64,000 bases of DNA from NCBI GenBank assembly GCA_036877525.1, contig JAZGTH010000062.1:9670501-9734500 (forward strand). The letters run 5' to 3'. A program made the translations under genes and the position numbers. Positions 36,570-48,995 of the stretch are shown one piece after another. The notes beneath the pieces were generated by a model. It saw only the letters and a program-made list of their open reading frames with translations, was not told the origin of the DNA and did not search any database. Within the stretch, counting starts at the first letter, position 1. Each line of letters begins with the position of its first letter. Origin of the DNA: Chromobotia macracanthus (lineage: Eukaryota; Chordata; Actinopteri; Cypriniformes; Botiidae).

Positions 36570-39500
36570 GGGGGAGAGAGAAGTTCATTGATGGGGCAAG
36601 GAGGAAAAAAACTGGGTGGGGGGGTGGGCTGAGATTAGTCACCATTCAGATTGGGCCTCACTGCATTTAAATGGTCCCTCTTTACGAGCCATTTATCTTC
36701 CACTCTGGCCATTTTCATTATACCAGGAAGCAAGTCGTAGTTACAAACTTGATTCCACTGCACACTGAAAATTAATAACTTCCCCCCTTAAACATCCTCA
36801 CAGCCTTTACTGTCTTACCCTGTAGCTCGCAAACACCCCACACCACCCACCCACCCCCCCTCCTCCTGAAGATCCCTGCATATGTTCACGCTGGAAATGC
36901 TCTCCCAGGTTTTGTGGCTATTTGCATCCTTGCATCTCCAGCAGTCTTTCAATTTTCTCCACTCTCTTAGCCTTTGGCCCCTTCACCCCCTCCTTCATTC
37001 TGCCCCAACCCAAACAAATGATTCTGGGCTTTTAAAATTTTCCCCTAGTCTCGCATAGCCAGACTTTTGATTGCGATTAAAGATCTGGTGCTTTTTGCAC
37101 CTTAAACTGGCCAAGAACCTCCCACTTAGACAGGAAGAGCAACTGACATGTAAAGAGAGATCTAACACAGAATTATTTTTACATTTAGAGGAAGGGTTAT
37201 ATAAGATTATTTTATTGCACAATAATAGAAGCATGAAAAATGTATTAATTGGGCAGATTTTTTGGATGGATGTGGCCCTTAAAACTTTTTCAGTTTTGTG
37301 TGCAATATGCATCAGACAATATAGCCATATAATAATGGACAGTGGGCAAGTCCCATGATGCTAGTAGAAGATAAGGAAAAGGACAGGTATTTTCTTTAAT
37401 TAATTTGCCTTGGTTTCTTCTGTGCCTGTGTAGGCAGAAGGGAGTGAGTGACCTTTTTGCTTTTTGGAAGAGTGATGTGAGCTGTGCCACTTTACTGACA
37501 GTTTTGGTAAAACAGCTTGGTGCACTAGAGAAAGGTGCTATAAGCCCCAAAATAGGTTGGGTTGCAAATGGTCTTTCCACAGAATCCACCCAAAACTGAA
37601 TTACATCAGACAGGCTGTGAAGCCAGTTTAAAAATTGACATGTGAAGCCCATCTACATTCTAAATCTAAATGTCTTAAGAGGGAGCTAATTTAAGTTAGC
37701 CACTTTTTGTAACAGCACTTATATTGGGAGTACAAGTCCCTTCAGTTACTACACTGAAATATCTTATCTGACCCCATCTATGCAAAGGTGAGTCCTGACC
37801 ACCACCCATGGCAACAAATGCCTTGCTTGCTTCCACTGTATCCCCACAGGGTTAAAAGCTTGCCCAATCTAGTGAACACTCATAGGTTCCCTGATATTGT
37901 GACCTTCAACTGATTTATATCTGAGCTTCAGCTGCATGACATCACGCCTGCTGCCGTGATCTCCACACCGCAATGCCTGTGGGCATCGTTCTGTCTGAGA
38001 GCTTCTGCTGACCTAAGTCCTATGACCAAGTTGTATTATTGGTCGAGTGCCACTCCATTGAGAGCATCTCAGAGCAGTTAGGTGACCCAGATTGTTTTGA
38101 TCCAGTTCCAGGGAGGAATGAGGGGGCAACACCTGAGTCTTTTCGCTCCTCGCAAACCCCTCTCCTTCTCTTTTTCTGTCTTTGTGTCATTCCTCATGTC
38201 TTCCTTGCCACCGCCCCACTATCTATATTTTCTGCTGCTCATCCTCCTGGCTATCAGCACAGCAATTCTGAATCAGCAATTCAAAGAGAGCTAGAAATGA
38301 AAACAATCTTTGAAACTCCACGAGAACAGCCAAGGAGAGAAGAAAGATAAAGGTAAATAAAAGCCAAAGCTTGATGATGTGTGGAACAAAGATGGGCCTC
38401 TGTATGTCTTACAGACGGGACGGTTTTTGTGTTGAGGGGTGGCTGCCTGTGACAGTAGCTTTTGTCCCATTCATTTTTTTACCCCCTCCCTGAGGGTTAG
38501 TTCCAGGGAGCCAGAGAATCAATACTGCAGCCATTCCTTCTGCTCACCGGGGGAGCTGACCACACTGATAACATACCACTTCTCTTTCAAGAGACTCACC
38601 ACAGAAGAAGAGCAGTTGAGAAAAGATGAGTGAGAAAGAGATGCCTTTGGTGGAGGGGGAAGTGGGATGGTAGTCCTGAGATACAAAGACTGGAAAATGA
38701 GGGGCTAAGGGTCTGAGCCCCAGTGGTTCAGAAAAAAAACAGTACAAAGTGCATGTTTGTGCAGGCATTTTATCTATGCAGGCTCATTTTTAACAGCACT
38801 GAGAACATTTCAAGCCCCACAGTCACGTGTCATGGCCAGCCTGCCTGTTCCCGACTGTCACATAAGGAGGATTATGCATACAAACAAATTTTCTGAATTG
38901 CAAAATGATTGATTTAGGGAGTAAATTACAAAAATATAACACCATTTCTAGGGATTTACGTAAACAATAGAAAATAATAATAATGGAGTAAGGAATATTG
39001 TTCAGTAATAAACAACAGAAAGAAAAAAAGCTGGAGTAAAAGACTATGTTCCACCAGACGCACTGTTGGTCAGATCAGTCCAAACATTTATACTTTCCAC
39101 CCATAAATGATAACAGTGACATCACATTTGGGTGCTATTCTGCCACCAACAGGTAGAGAAGAGAAAGACAGAGTCATAACATCAATCAAAACATTTCAAA
39201 CACTTCTTTTTACATCTTACTTTCACTGCCTTGTATTCTGAAAATAGGAACAAAATCTGAAAATTATTGTTCTATGAAATATTTTTTCTATGGAATATTT
39301 CTATCAAACTATGCCTGAGTAAAAAGAAATCCAATTAGCTAATGACCAATGTCATATTGACTACATATATTTGTGTTTTTAAGTGGTTGTGAGAACATTA
39401 TAAAATGAATATCTGTGTGCACACCTTTTCACCCTGTTCCATTCCCAGTTCTACCGTTTCTTTGTCATCTGTCTGTGCTAAACACAGAGACATCTTTCAG

Positions 39501-40604
39501 ATGGGCTGTAATGCTCTCTGCTGCCAAGGTCTTCGAGGAAACCCCTGTACGCACATGTTCACAAACATCCATCCAAGCAGCAGACGACTCAGAAGCCCAT
39601 TCCAGTGCTACACACCAGATTATATTTCATGACTTGCTCAGGGAAAGATTAGTAGCTCTCTGTGTTTGGCAGCTGGAATGTAGAGCACCACTGACACACT
39701 GAGGATACTGTTGCACAAATATAGAGTCATCTATAAAACTTCATTATGTTATGTGTCTTCTGCAATATAGGTATTTAATAATCAGGTATATAAGGACAAT
39801 TAGAATAATAAGTCTTTACAAAGCTGATGATTTGCAACCAACAGTAATGAGCAATGAAGGGGAAGCGGAACATATGATTAACTGCCTCATAAAAAAATCA
39901 ATTGTACTTTACAAGTCTGCTTCTGGAGTTTATGTTGGCAGTTTGTTTCACTTATCTAGTTATTTTTGTACTTAGTCATGTAAATTGTTTGGGTCACCAC
40001 ATTAACCTTTCTTAGTTTGCAATATATAATGTATATTATAAATATACAATATATATAATATTCAATTTACTTGTTCAGTTTACTTCGTGGGTTTACTAAT
40101 TGAGTTTACTGACTTGCAACGGTAGCTTACTGGCTTTACAACTGTAGAATCTTGCATTTACGAAGTTATAAATTTGCTGCTTTACTTGTTTGACATTTTC
40201 ATCAATAACAATTTGTTAAGATGCTTTTGCTGAGCTTTATATCTGACCTGTTGGCATTGTAATATCAGTAATGCCTGCATATGAGGGAACACTTTCTAAT
40301 TTATTACACTGAATTGAATACATACATTGAATACAATGAATCACAATGGAGTTGATTGAATTCTCTGTTAGTTCAAACAAAATCAACATGTTATGAAATG
40401 GCAATATATTTCATGCATATTGTCACTGTATTACATTTTAAACGGGTCTTTCTTTATGTTATAAGTTCATCATAAGTTCATAAGTCTTGATAAATGTTTG
40501 AACACAAATATGGCTGCATGTGTTCCACAAACCCGCACAGCACGAGACCTACAGAATGAGGGAATGATGCTTGCACACACAATGCACACACAATCCACAC
40601 ACGC

Positions 40605-40636
<32 letters not shown>

Positions 40637-43189
40637 CTCACACACACTCAGCAGGGGGCTTCTGTTCTCTTTATATTTAAATTTATCTGAAGAATGAATG
40701 TATCAATGTCTTGTTTACCTCGCCACTGTATGACTTATTTACTTTTGTCAATGTGTTAGAAAAACTGAAATTTCAACAAAAAAATAAATTCCTATAGGAT
40801 TACAGCACAGGGGATGAGTTGTGTCCGTTTACAGCTTAAAAATGTGTGTCGTTTCTGGAGACTGTTATGATTACTGTCTGTAAGTGTTAGCCACGGTGGG
40901 TTGGCCCTCTATATTTTCCTATGATCATCTTCACTGCACACACACGAACACACACACTTCATCTGCTCAACCTCTCTTCACCGGTGAGTCACAGAGCCAG
41001 CAGGAGACCACTGTCTCCTCCAAGAACCCCCTGCTGACTGTTTTTGACAACAGCGGAGAGCAACAGAGTCATCAGACACAGAGAAAGAAAAAGAAAGAGA
41101 GGGAAGAGAATGAGAAAATAGCACAGGGGACAGAAGTGTCTGTCAGAGCTGATGAGAAGAGGTAACCAGAGCAATAGGGTATGCTACAATGTCGCATACT
41201 GAAGTATGAGACACAGCGCAAATAAACACAGACATGCTGTCATGTTCACAAGGATTTCTTCCTGATCACATTGTGCACATTCTATTAGGATTCTTTTAGG
41301 TCTGTGATTGTAGCTAATGAAAACTGGTCGGTGATCAAGTCCTAAGCAGTTAACCAATTGATCAATCAAACATTCAATCAATACTAATCAAGACCTTTAA
41401 TTAAACACAGCACTTTATCATGGTGATATTTCAGATGTTCTAAGCTATAAAAAGAGGCTTTCATATGAACTACATTGTACATAGATTTATCTTGTGTAAG
41501 AAAAACAGCTGTTTTTGAGTCATAAAGTAATGTGCCAGTTCTCTGAGAGAGTTCTGGGCCACGTGCTCAGTGATGGCTCAGGTTTAGACCTTGGTTTCTC
41601 TTCACTGCTGGACAGCATTTAATTTATAGGCCAATTGAAGAGTTTCTGTGGAAGATACAAAGATCCTTTTAAAGCTTTTCTATCGCTGATATACACAGTC
41701 ATAAAACTCACTCTGTATCCCTCCCTGTCACGAAAAACACACATCTTCAGACACAACTCCTGAACAGACTGATGGCAAAAACAAAAGAAAGATAACCCCA
41801 AAAAGCACAGAAAAGTTTTAGAGGGAATGACAAACATTTTTTGTTCATGCTGTCATAGATAGCTATCAAAAATCAAGCACATTATGTACATTCATGTTGT
41901 CAATTTCCACTGAATAGGTGCCAGAATATTTGGTATATGTTTCAAATAGGGGCAACTGTAACACTACAAATTTACTGCAAATCTACCTGTCATCTTTTGG
42001 TGTACAAACATATATATGTAATGACAGTAGTAATTCCCTTAAAATATTTGCAGTAAATTGAGAAAAAATGTAATCATAATCAAAATTTTATATAAAATTC
42101 AGTGCAACTGCCCAACTGCCTAATTACAATCACACTTTAGTACTGAGAAATCCATACTTGAGCATATGCTGCATAAGCGATTACTTCAGCTTGTTTGTGA
42201 ATGAAAAAATCAGGTGTTATAATTGACCACTGTCTCTCTTACTAATGTATGCTCCTTCTTTGACTTTGTATTATAAACTGCTATTGCATAACCTTGAAAA
42301 TCATTTGTACTTTATAAATCGTATCTTTAAAGTACCTTTTCATTAGTACGTCAAAATGCTACTGTCCACAAAGTAGCTAAAATGCAATGATGTTGACATT
42401 TGGAAAACAATTCTTTAAAAATGATGACAAGAAATCTTGTCTAGTGAAATAGCACATCATCAAATTATTTAGGCTTCTATATACATTTGGAAATATACAT
42501 TTCCAAAGTGCTTAGGAGATTTTTGACCTGAACATACCTGCACCATCACCTTCCTAAAAACACCCTGCCAGGTGCCAAACACACAGACGCACACAATGTA
42601 ATGAACTACAATTGATCTTATTCCATAAACTTTTCAAGCCTTCCTCTCATCTCCACACCGACCAAAATCTTCTCTCTTTTTTCTGTCTTTTTGCAGGGAG
42701 CAGTTAATAAATTCATCACAATAAAAAGTGCTGTGCTATTAAAATGGAGAGAGATGAAATATGGATGAAGAGATGGAGCTTCAGTTGTGTCACATGTGAT
42801 TAAATATTGTCATGGTGGCAGCGCCCTGGGGAGAGAGAGATTACTGCGGGGATGGTGGACGGATGACGTGACCTCTGACCCTATGTGGCGGACAGACAGC
42901 GTATAGCGCTGAGCAGAGCTGTATGGATCTGCGGCAAGGGAGGAATGGATTTACTGATCAACACTTCAATCAATCTGCCTAAAGTGTGCATGTTTGTCAG
43001 CATGTTTGTGTCTGCATGTACATAGGTGTGAAATGTTGTGGTCGTTCAACAGAGGTTGTTTTTAATTAATGCCTGATTGTTGCCTGTCTGTTAGTGCTAA
43101 TGTCTTTATGGTGCTTTTGATACAACTCGGAATTTGGAATTTTTTAACAATCCCAAGAATTTTTTCTTGGATTTTTTCATAAATAACCA
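36570..43189. other. Non-coding stretch, no gene seen
   Basis: An octamer is at 36920-36927 (ATTTGCAT). The piece at 37044-37100 (TAGTCTCGCATAGCCAGAC) resembles one end of a known fish MITE, but its partner end is not visible. A (CA)n-rich run is at 40573-40650. The segment 42760-42960 is GC-balanced (GGTGGCAGCGCCCTGGG, ATGACGTGACC) and may be regulatory. ORFs are short and featureless. Confidence 0.5.
40573..40650. repeat. (CA)n-rich microsatellite
   Basis: CA dinucleotides with occasional T and G interruptions over about 78 bp. The THTHTH-type ORF through it is an artefact. Confidence 0.9.
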
Positions 43190-43191
43190 CT

Positions 43192-43300
43192 ATTCAATTA
43201 AATTAAATTCAATTCAATTCAATTCAATTTTAGTTATGTGTCGATTTTTACAGTGTTGCATTGTTTCAAAGTAGCTTTACATACAATAAAAAAACAGAAA
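43192..43300. mobile_element. Cypriniform-type (ATTCA)n-headed interspersed repeat
   Basis: A pentamer run (AATTC/ATTCA, 43192-43230) leads into TTTTAGTTATGTGTCGATTTTTACAGTGTTGCATTGTTTCAAAGTAGCTTTACA. I recognise this composition as a very frequent repeat in carp-like fishes, normally reading TATAGCGCTTTTCACA. It supports the cypriniform guess for the host. Confidence 0.55.
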
Positions 43301-44729
43301 ACAGGAAAATTATAAAACAAGTACAACACAGAATACATGGTTGCAAATTTTATTGTTCATTATAAGATGAATATTAGTAAAACAAATTATTGGTGTAGGT
43401 GTGTGTGGCTGTGACCTGTGCCAAGCAGACTAAGAAGAATTAAAGGACGGTCCTCTGGAAGTGCTGAGTCACCAGTATGTGACATCTCTTGGCTGTCACG
43501 CTTTTAACCCCATCATTAAAGCGGTCTGTATTGTATACACAGAGCAGATCAGAGTGGAAGTGTTAAAACAGTGACTAAATGCGTGCGCTCCTTCTGCTGT
43601 GTCCTGTAGTTTCTTTCTCCCAACACAAACCTGTATGTCTTTCCACAGCACTTGTCCATGTTTTCACCGACAACCTGTTTAACAGATCTGGTCAGAAGGG
43701 CTTACAAGTTATTCGCAAACCAAAAAAAGCATATAGAGGTCTGAAAGAAGACCAGAAGGGTCCAAAGATTCAGCAGAAGAGGAAGAGGCTGTTTACACCC
43801 ATTTAATGTGAATAAACAACATATAGTAATTAACTACAAATTAACTACAATACAATATAAAACTTTAAAAATAAATTGCACTGAAATTACTACACATGAA
43901 ATAGTCCAATGCAATTTTGGTTGATTTCTGAATAAAAGACTGAATAGCTGAATTAATTGCTTAGCTTAAAAAGTTACTTTGAAAATGACAGCTCATCACG
44001 TTATGATTTTTTTCACAAGGTGTGGAGCAGTTTTTAAATTTAATTTGTTTACCAAACTTGATATGAATACAAATTTCTCTCAGCACAAACCAGAGTGTTA
44101 AATAAAGTCACAAATAATAATTAAATGTTGCTATTACCGAGTATTAAGCACCTTGAATGTCATATGTAGAGATTATATTGTTAAATGAACAGTTAAAGAT
44201 GTCTGTGTATATGTATCATTCTGGGAAGGCCACAGGGGCAACTTTACAACAGATGGGCTTCACTGGGCATTCAGCAGGGTGTGAATGATCTACTCTACCC
44301 CCCAATTATTACAGGCACATTCACTAACTCACAGGAAGGAGACACTGTAGTTCTATTTCCTGGACTTTAATGCTGGATCTTAATGGCTGATCCTGACCCT
44401 TGGGTTTAACCTCACCTGCTTCTTTATCTTAAATCTCGTCTCAGTGCAACAAACCCTCCCCCCCCCAAAAAATTTTTTATATTTACATCCATTACAGCAA
44501 ATAATTAGGACAAGAATGAATAACATGGTAACATGGTTGCATTTTGAAAACAAGTTCAATAATAAGCACAACACCAGAATTAAGTGAAGGAGAACACTGG
44601 GACCCAAGCCCAGTTCAACATCTTTTGTCGCCCTGCCTTGGGCTTTAACCAACAACCATGCTGAATAATTTTTGGCTACCCGAGTTTGACTACAAGGTAC
44701 ACGCCCGGCGCAGTGGCCCTGACACATTC
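43301..44729. other. Non-coding stretch, no gene seen
   Basis: AT-rich sequence with a C9 homopolymer at about 44458-44466 and short ORFs (75 and 115 codons) lacking any family feature. Confidence 0.5.
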
Positions 44730-45040
44730 CTCAGGTTGCTGTTGTCAAGGATGCAATGATATGTTTTAATTCAGGCTGCTCCCCATATCTCATTGCATTG
44801 GCTATTCATTGTGTCAAGTGATTTAATTAGCTATTAGTTAACATGTTTCTAGAGTCAGAGATATGACGAGAGAGTCCCAATTGGGGGCTTGAGGGTGTGG
44901 GGATGTCTCGCTCTCCCTCTCTCCTATCTCTGCCTTTCTCTGCAGAACAATTACTGCAGAGTGCTATTACACATATCGCTGGCTTATTAATGGCTGTTTA
45001 CTTGTGAGGCCAATCATTGTACATCTAGACAATAGATGGA
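44730..45040. promoter_or_regulatory. Candidate conserved non-coding element (enhancer-like)
   Basis: The block combines homeodomain-type cores (TTTAATTAGCTATTAG, GGCTTATTAATGG), a SOX-like GACAATAG, and otherwise balanced composition without microsatellites. It contrasts with the surrounding repeats. This is a pattern judgement about sequence texture only; conservation must be tested by alignment. Confidence 0.3.
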
Positions 45041-45549
45041 GAAGACCTCCAACATGACACACACACATACAGAGTCCTCTCCCCCTGTGGAGTCTTATTA
45101 TGTCCTTTCACCCTTACATACACAAACACACGCACACTGAGAATAGTGGTAGGAATTACCAGTGAGAGAACCAGTAATAAAGAGAGAGAGAGACAGAGAT
45201 TAGAACTAATTAGCATGAACAATAGCAACAAACAAACAGTAAGAGAGTGTGGGTCAGAGGGCCTTACAATGACGCTCTTAATTAGGATTGTTTACCAAGT
45301 GACATGGTTCATTTCAATACACAGGGGCCCAACTACCGTACACCAACGCATCCCCCACTACAGCATAAACACACACCGTACCTACAGAAACATATCTATA
45401 GAAACCCACACAGTTACACAACTAAATAAATATTAAAATACAGAGAATATAAAAAATACATCAATGAATAAATAAACCAACATCCCAGTGTCTGGAATGA
45501 CAAAAATATGAATTATATGCCATTTTTCATAAATATTACCAATGAGGAT

Positions 45550-45810
45550 GAAAATGACTCTGCAGCATCATAGTCCCAATCTGCTCAAACCCCAAAGGCC
45601 TGACGCTTTGTAGAGGTCATTCAAAACAGGGGAAAAATTTTTGTAATTAAGGGCTCCCTTCAGGATCAATACAGGATTTATATTAGATTTACCCAGCCTT
45701 GCTGAATAACACATGGTCAGCAGAAAGGGGGTGAACCGATTTAAAATGAAGTGATATGCGGCAGGCATGTTGAGATCGGACTTTATTAATCTTGAAAGAG
45801 GTGGGAAGGG
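45550..45810. promoter_or_regulatory. Candidate conserved non-coding element (enhancer-like)
   Basis: A repeat-free block with TTTTTGTAATTAAGGGC, GGATTTATATTAGATTTACCC and GACTTTATTAATC. These AT-rich homeodomain cores sit in balanced flanks, as in many vertebrate developmental enhancers. The 96-codon minus-strand ORF across it shows no protein features. Confidence 0.3.
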
Positions 45811-46109
45811 CAGGGAAAAGGAGGACGGAAGAAGATGGTAGGGCACTGGATGATACACAGGCGAATAAGGGTAGACTATGTTATGTTAAAATAAAATTGT
45901 ATTTTTTTGTATTTAGTAAAAAAATTAAAATAATTTGAACTACAACGCTATGCTCTCCCAACAATACTTTATTGAAACATTGTTTGCATCACATTTTTAA
46001 CCACATTATTTATAGAAAACAAATAGCAGAGAGTAAGCCTATATCAGCTTTGTACACCAATCCAACTCATTCCTGCAACAAAGTTCAAACTCCTTCAGAT
46101 CATGGTGAG

Positions 46110-46460
46110 AAGGTCTCTTGTGCACAGCCCTCTTTACTGTAGGTCATTCCACAGGTTTTCTATGGCATCAAGATCTGAGATCTGACTAGGCCATTCCAGC
46201 ACTTTGATCTTCCGGTTTTTGAAGTCGTTCTTTGGCTGACTTGGATGTGTGCTTTGTGGTCATTATCATATTAGAAGGTGAAATTCCCTTTATCTTACAC
46301 TTTCTCACAGAGATTGGTTTGGTTTCGTGCCAAAATGTATCGAGTTTTAGAGCTATTTATTAACCATTGAGCTTGACTAGAGTTTACGCTGATGAATAAC
46401 AGCCCTAAAACATGATACTGCCACCATCATGCTTTGCAGAAGGTTGGTGTTCCTCACCTG
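46110..46460 (-). pseudogene. Tc1-like transposase remnant
   Basis: On the minus strand the reading KVLEWPSQISDLDAIENLW (about 46150-46210) matches the Tc1-like transposase end with its catalytic Glu in the AIENLW motif. Further upstream on that strand (about 46400-46435) the sequence resembles the GGGSIMVWGCF region, now broken by a stop (WWQYHVLGL). Stops and frameshifts occur throughout, and terminal repeats were not identified. It is an old, inactive fragment of a different Tc1 lineage from the element at 19.4 kb. Confidence 0.8.
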
Positions 46461-46830
46461 ATGAGCTGGGTTCATTCCAAACATATATTTAATAATTAAA
46501 GCCTCACTGATTTGATTATTATTTGATTTGAAATGAAACATGGAAGATTTTCTAATATTATTAACTTGATCTTTGCAAAACTCTACAGATTTAATAAGGA
46601 ACAAGCAAAAACACAATAAACATGTAAATCATGTATACAAACACCCACACACTTTTCAATGTCCTTGAGCTGGCATCTAAATGCATCACTTTTAAACTAA
46701 ATAATGACTGCTGCCCGTAATCCTTCATTCACATCACTTTGTTGACACCAAATTGTCATTGATCTTAACAAATTACAAATCTGTGTTCTTAAAAATGTTG
46801 TCAAAGAAAGTCATCAGTAGTTTGAAGATA

Positions 46831-46885
46831 ACGAGGGTGAATAAATAATGACAAATGTATTTTTGGGTGAAGTGTTCCTTTAACT
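46831..46885 (-). mobile_element. Fragment of a common fish MITE (GTTCACCC family)
   Basis: It reads GAGGGTGAATAAATAATGACA followed by TATTTTTGGGTGAAGTGTTCCTTTAA, the reverse complement of the motif also seen at 62.8 kb. Two diverged copies in one window support its repeat nature. Confidence 0.6.
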
Positions 46886-47027
46886 GCTATTATCAAAAGT
46901 CCATGCCTCAAAAAGCCTTCACACTGAGGTTTCTTGATTTTTTTAGTGAACTGTATTAGTATCTGTAATGTTTCACACAATACCAAAAATGTATAACTGA
47001 ATTTGTTTAAAGCTGGTTGAAACATCT

Positions 47028-47313
47028 TGTCACGTCTCTTAGAAAGGAAGGCGATGAAGATGAAGGGAATCCAAATAAATCACTTTGATTATAATCCACA
47101 CAATTTAAGAGAGGAAGCAACACAGCGTAACACAAACATGACATAAACAATAACCAATACTGAACCAAAAAAAGAACTTAAATAGGGCAGATGACGGGGC
47201 AAACAGGCAATGAGAATTAACTAATGACTTAACAAGCTAATGAACTAAACAAGGGTAAACAGGAAAAGGAAGACACAGGGAAAAACACAAAACTAAAGTT
47301 CATGATGGTGACA
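47028..47313 (-). mobile_element. Solo LTR with 5-bp target-site duplication
   Basis: Read on the minus strand the element begins TGTCACC and ends CGTGACA, the TG...CA ends of an LTR. It is flanked on both sides by CATCT (47023-47027 and 47314-47318), a 5-bp target duplication. Inside is a TATA-like CTATTTAAG (about 47178-47187). No reverse transcriptase or gag lies nearby, so this is a single LTR left after recombination. The size (286 bp) and composition suit a Ty3/Gypsy-type LTR of fish, but the family is an inference. Confidence 0.8.
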
Positions 47314-47360
47314 CATCTATTGCAAGGTAATAAATCACACAACTGTAAATAAATACACCA

Positions 47361-47566
47361 TGTCATCTGCCTTGGTTTTGTCTATTTAATGCACTCGTGT
47401 TTGCCGTCTTGTGCTGATCTGTTTTGTTTTGCCTGTTTGCCTGTTTCCCGTCCAGTCCATGGCACTGGGTTTCTGTTTTTGTCCCTCGAGGGAGTTCTTG
47501 TTAATAAAGTTTATGTTTGAGTTAAGCTGGCTTGCATTTGGGTTCTCCTTCCCTGCGTCCTTGACA
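47361..47566 (+). mobile_element. Second LTR-like segment, opposite orientation
   Basis: It starts TGTCAT and ends TTGACA, contains a TATA-like CTATTTAATG (about 47382) and an AATAAA (about 47504), and closes with GCATTTGGGTTCTCCTTCCC, typical of fish LTR ends. No matching target duplication was found, so it is probably partial. It lies only 47 bp from the solo LTR, in the opposite orientation. Confidence 0.45.
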
Positions 47567-48420
47567 GTTACTATGTCAAACAAAGCCTCTAAAATCATTG
47601 CATTTATTGCCTCATGTCAAGTAGTCTGTAAATCCAGGAAAATATTATTTTTTGTATTAAAAAATATTACACAGCTAATAAACACTTAATACTATCAGAA
47701 AACGTTTTGTATTTTTACAATAAAAACAAACTTTATTTATTATATTTTTATAGCTTTTTTACAAATGGGAATGTCTGAGGTTTTGTCAGGTTTTGCTCAC
47801 TTTTTTCCCAAAATATGGTTAAGTGGGTGTCTCAGTTTTGTTTCCTCAGGTGGTGTCTCTCAGTAGGTGTCTCTTGCTGTGCAGGCAGATGAAAGATGTA
47901 GCCCAGAAGCAGAGCAGGGGTCATACGAAAGGTGTGTGCTCGATACAAACTTTGGCCTCTTTTGTTGCATTGCTTTACAGTGTGTAGTAAATGTGAGCTG
48001 GTAATGGCTGGTTGTTTGATGTGATCTAATCTACAGACATAAAGAAGGCTGTACTCAGTTTACATTATCGGAATTGTACTGTTTATTTTATATATTATAC
48101 TGTATACTTGTATATTATACAATCAATTACTGCCCCCCACAGTGGCCAAAATGAGCAGGCCCAAAAGACAGGGGAATTGGTTAAATGCTATTGTTGAGGA
48201 GACAATTTATCCAATAATCAGGGTGGTTAATTCAGGAAAATGACATTCATTAAAAGACAAGACCAGGATCAGGAGGAGGTAGCAATGGGGATGCCCCCCC
48301 ATTCATGACGTGCCTTTGTTTCTGTCTCTCTTTCTTTCTATTTCACACATACACAAAAACACACGTTACATATTCATCTGTTCTTTCCCATCTGGTTGAA
48401 AACCAGGAAATGAGGAACAG

Positions 48421-48540
48421 GAGTCTGCTTGTCTAACTCAGCCCTTCTCAACCTTTTTTGTCATATGGTCACCCGAAGCACCATTGGTGCCTCTTCATTG
48501 ACGCCAAAACAGAAATGCGGTACTCCTAACCTGTATTATT
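48421..48540. repeat. Duplicated block A, copy 1
   Basis: About 120 bp, nearly identical to 48875-48995 (shared CTGCTTGTCTAACTCA and GGTCACCCGAAGCACC). It is followed directly by block B copy 1. Confidence 0.95.
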
Positions 48541-48551
48541 AACCTGTATTA

Positions 48552-48875
48552 GTAGTCGGTTGTGACTTGCATGACATGACAAATTTTACCTCAGTGGAGA
48601 AACATTTTATTTTCTGTAGAACATCATATAAGGACAAGTGGAGATTTCTCACACTGCTCCACCAAATGAATATATTAATATTTTCACAGTGCCTTACACT
48701 AAAACGTGACTAATGTTCAAGGAAAAACATATATTTGTATTTTTTTTATTTCTGATAATTTTCAATGTTTATTCCACTCTGTCTGCCTCTTGCAAGGCCA
48801 AAGAGAAGATACAAGAAAAAAATGGGGAAATAATAGGAGGACATTATAGGAATATGTTCAGAAACCAGTGATATG
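48552..48875. repeat. Duplicated block B, copy 1
   Basis: 324 bp, nearly identical to 50350-50672, from TAGTCGGTTGTGACTTGC to CAGAAACCAGTGATATG with only a few substitutions and one A-run length change. The high identity points to a recent duplication. Confidence 0.95.
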
Positions 48876-48995
48876 AGTCTGCTTGTCTAACTCAACCCCC
48901 TCTCAACCTTTTTAGTCATATGGTCACCCGAAGCACCATTGGTGCCTCTTCATTGACGCACAAACAGAAATGCGGTACTCCTAACCTGTATTATT
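48875..48995. repeat. Duplicated block A, copy 2
   Basis: Second copy of block A, abutting the end of block B copy 1. It runs on into 1.35 kb of sequence present once (48996-50349). Confidence 0.95.

Noticed and set aside
36245..36670. 141-codon plus-strand ORF
   Set aside because: It runs through the 91-bp fold-back and a G-rich simple stretch and shows no protein family features.
37044..37100. MITE end (TAGTCTCGCATAGCCAGAC)
   Set aside because: Only one end resembles the family. The expected inverted partner is not visible, so an element could not be delimited.
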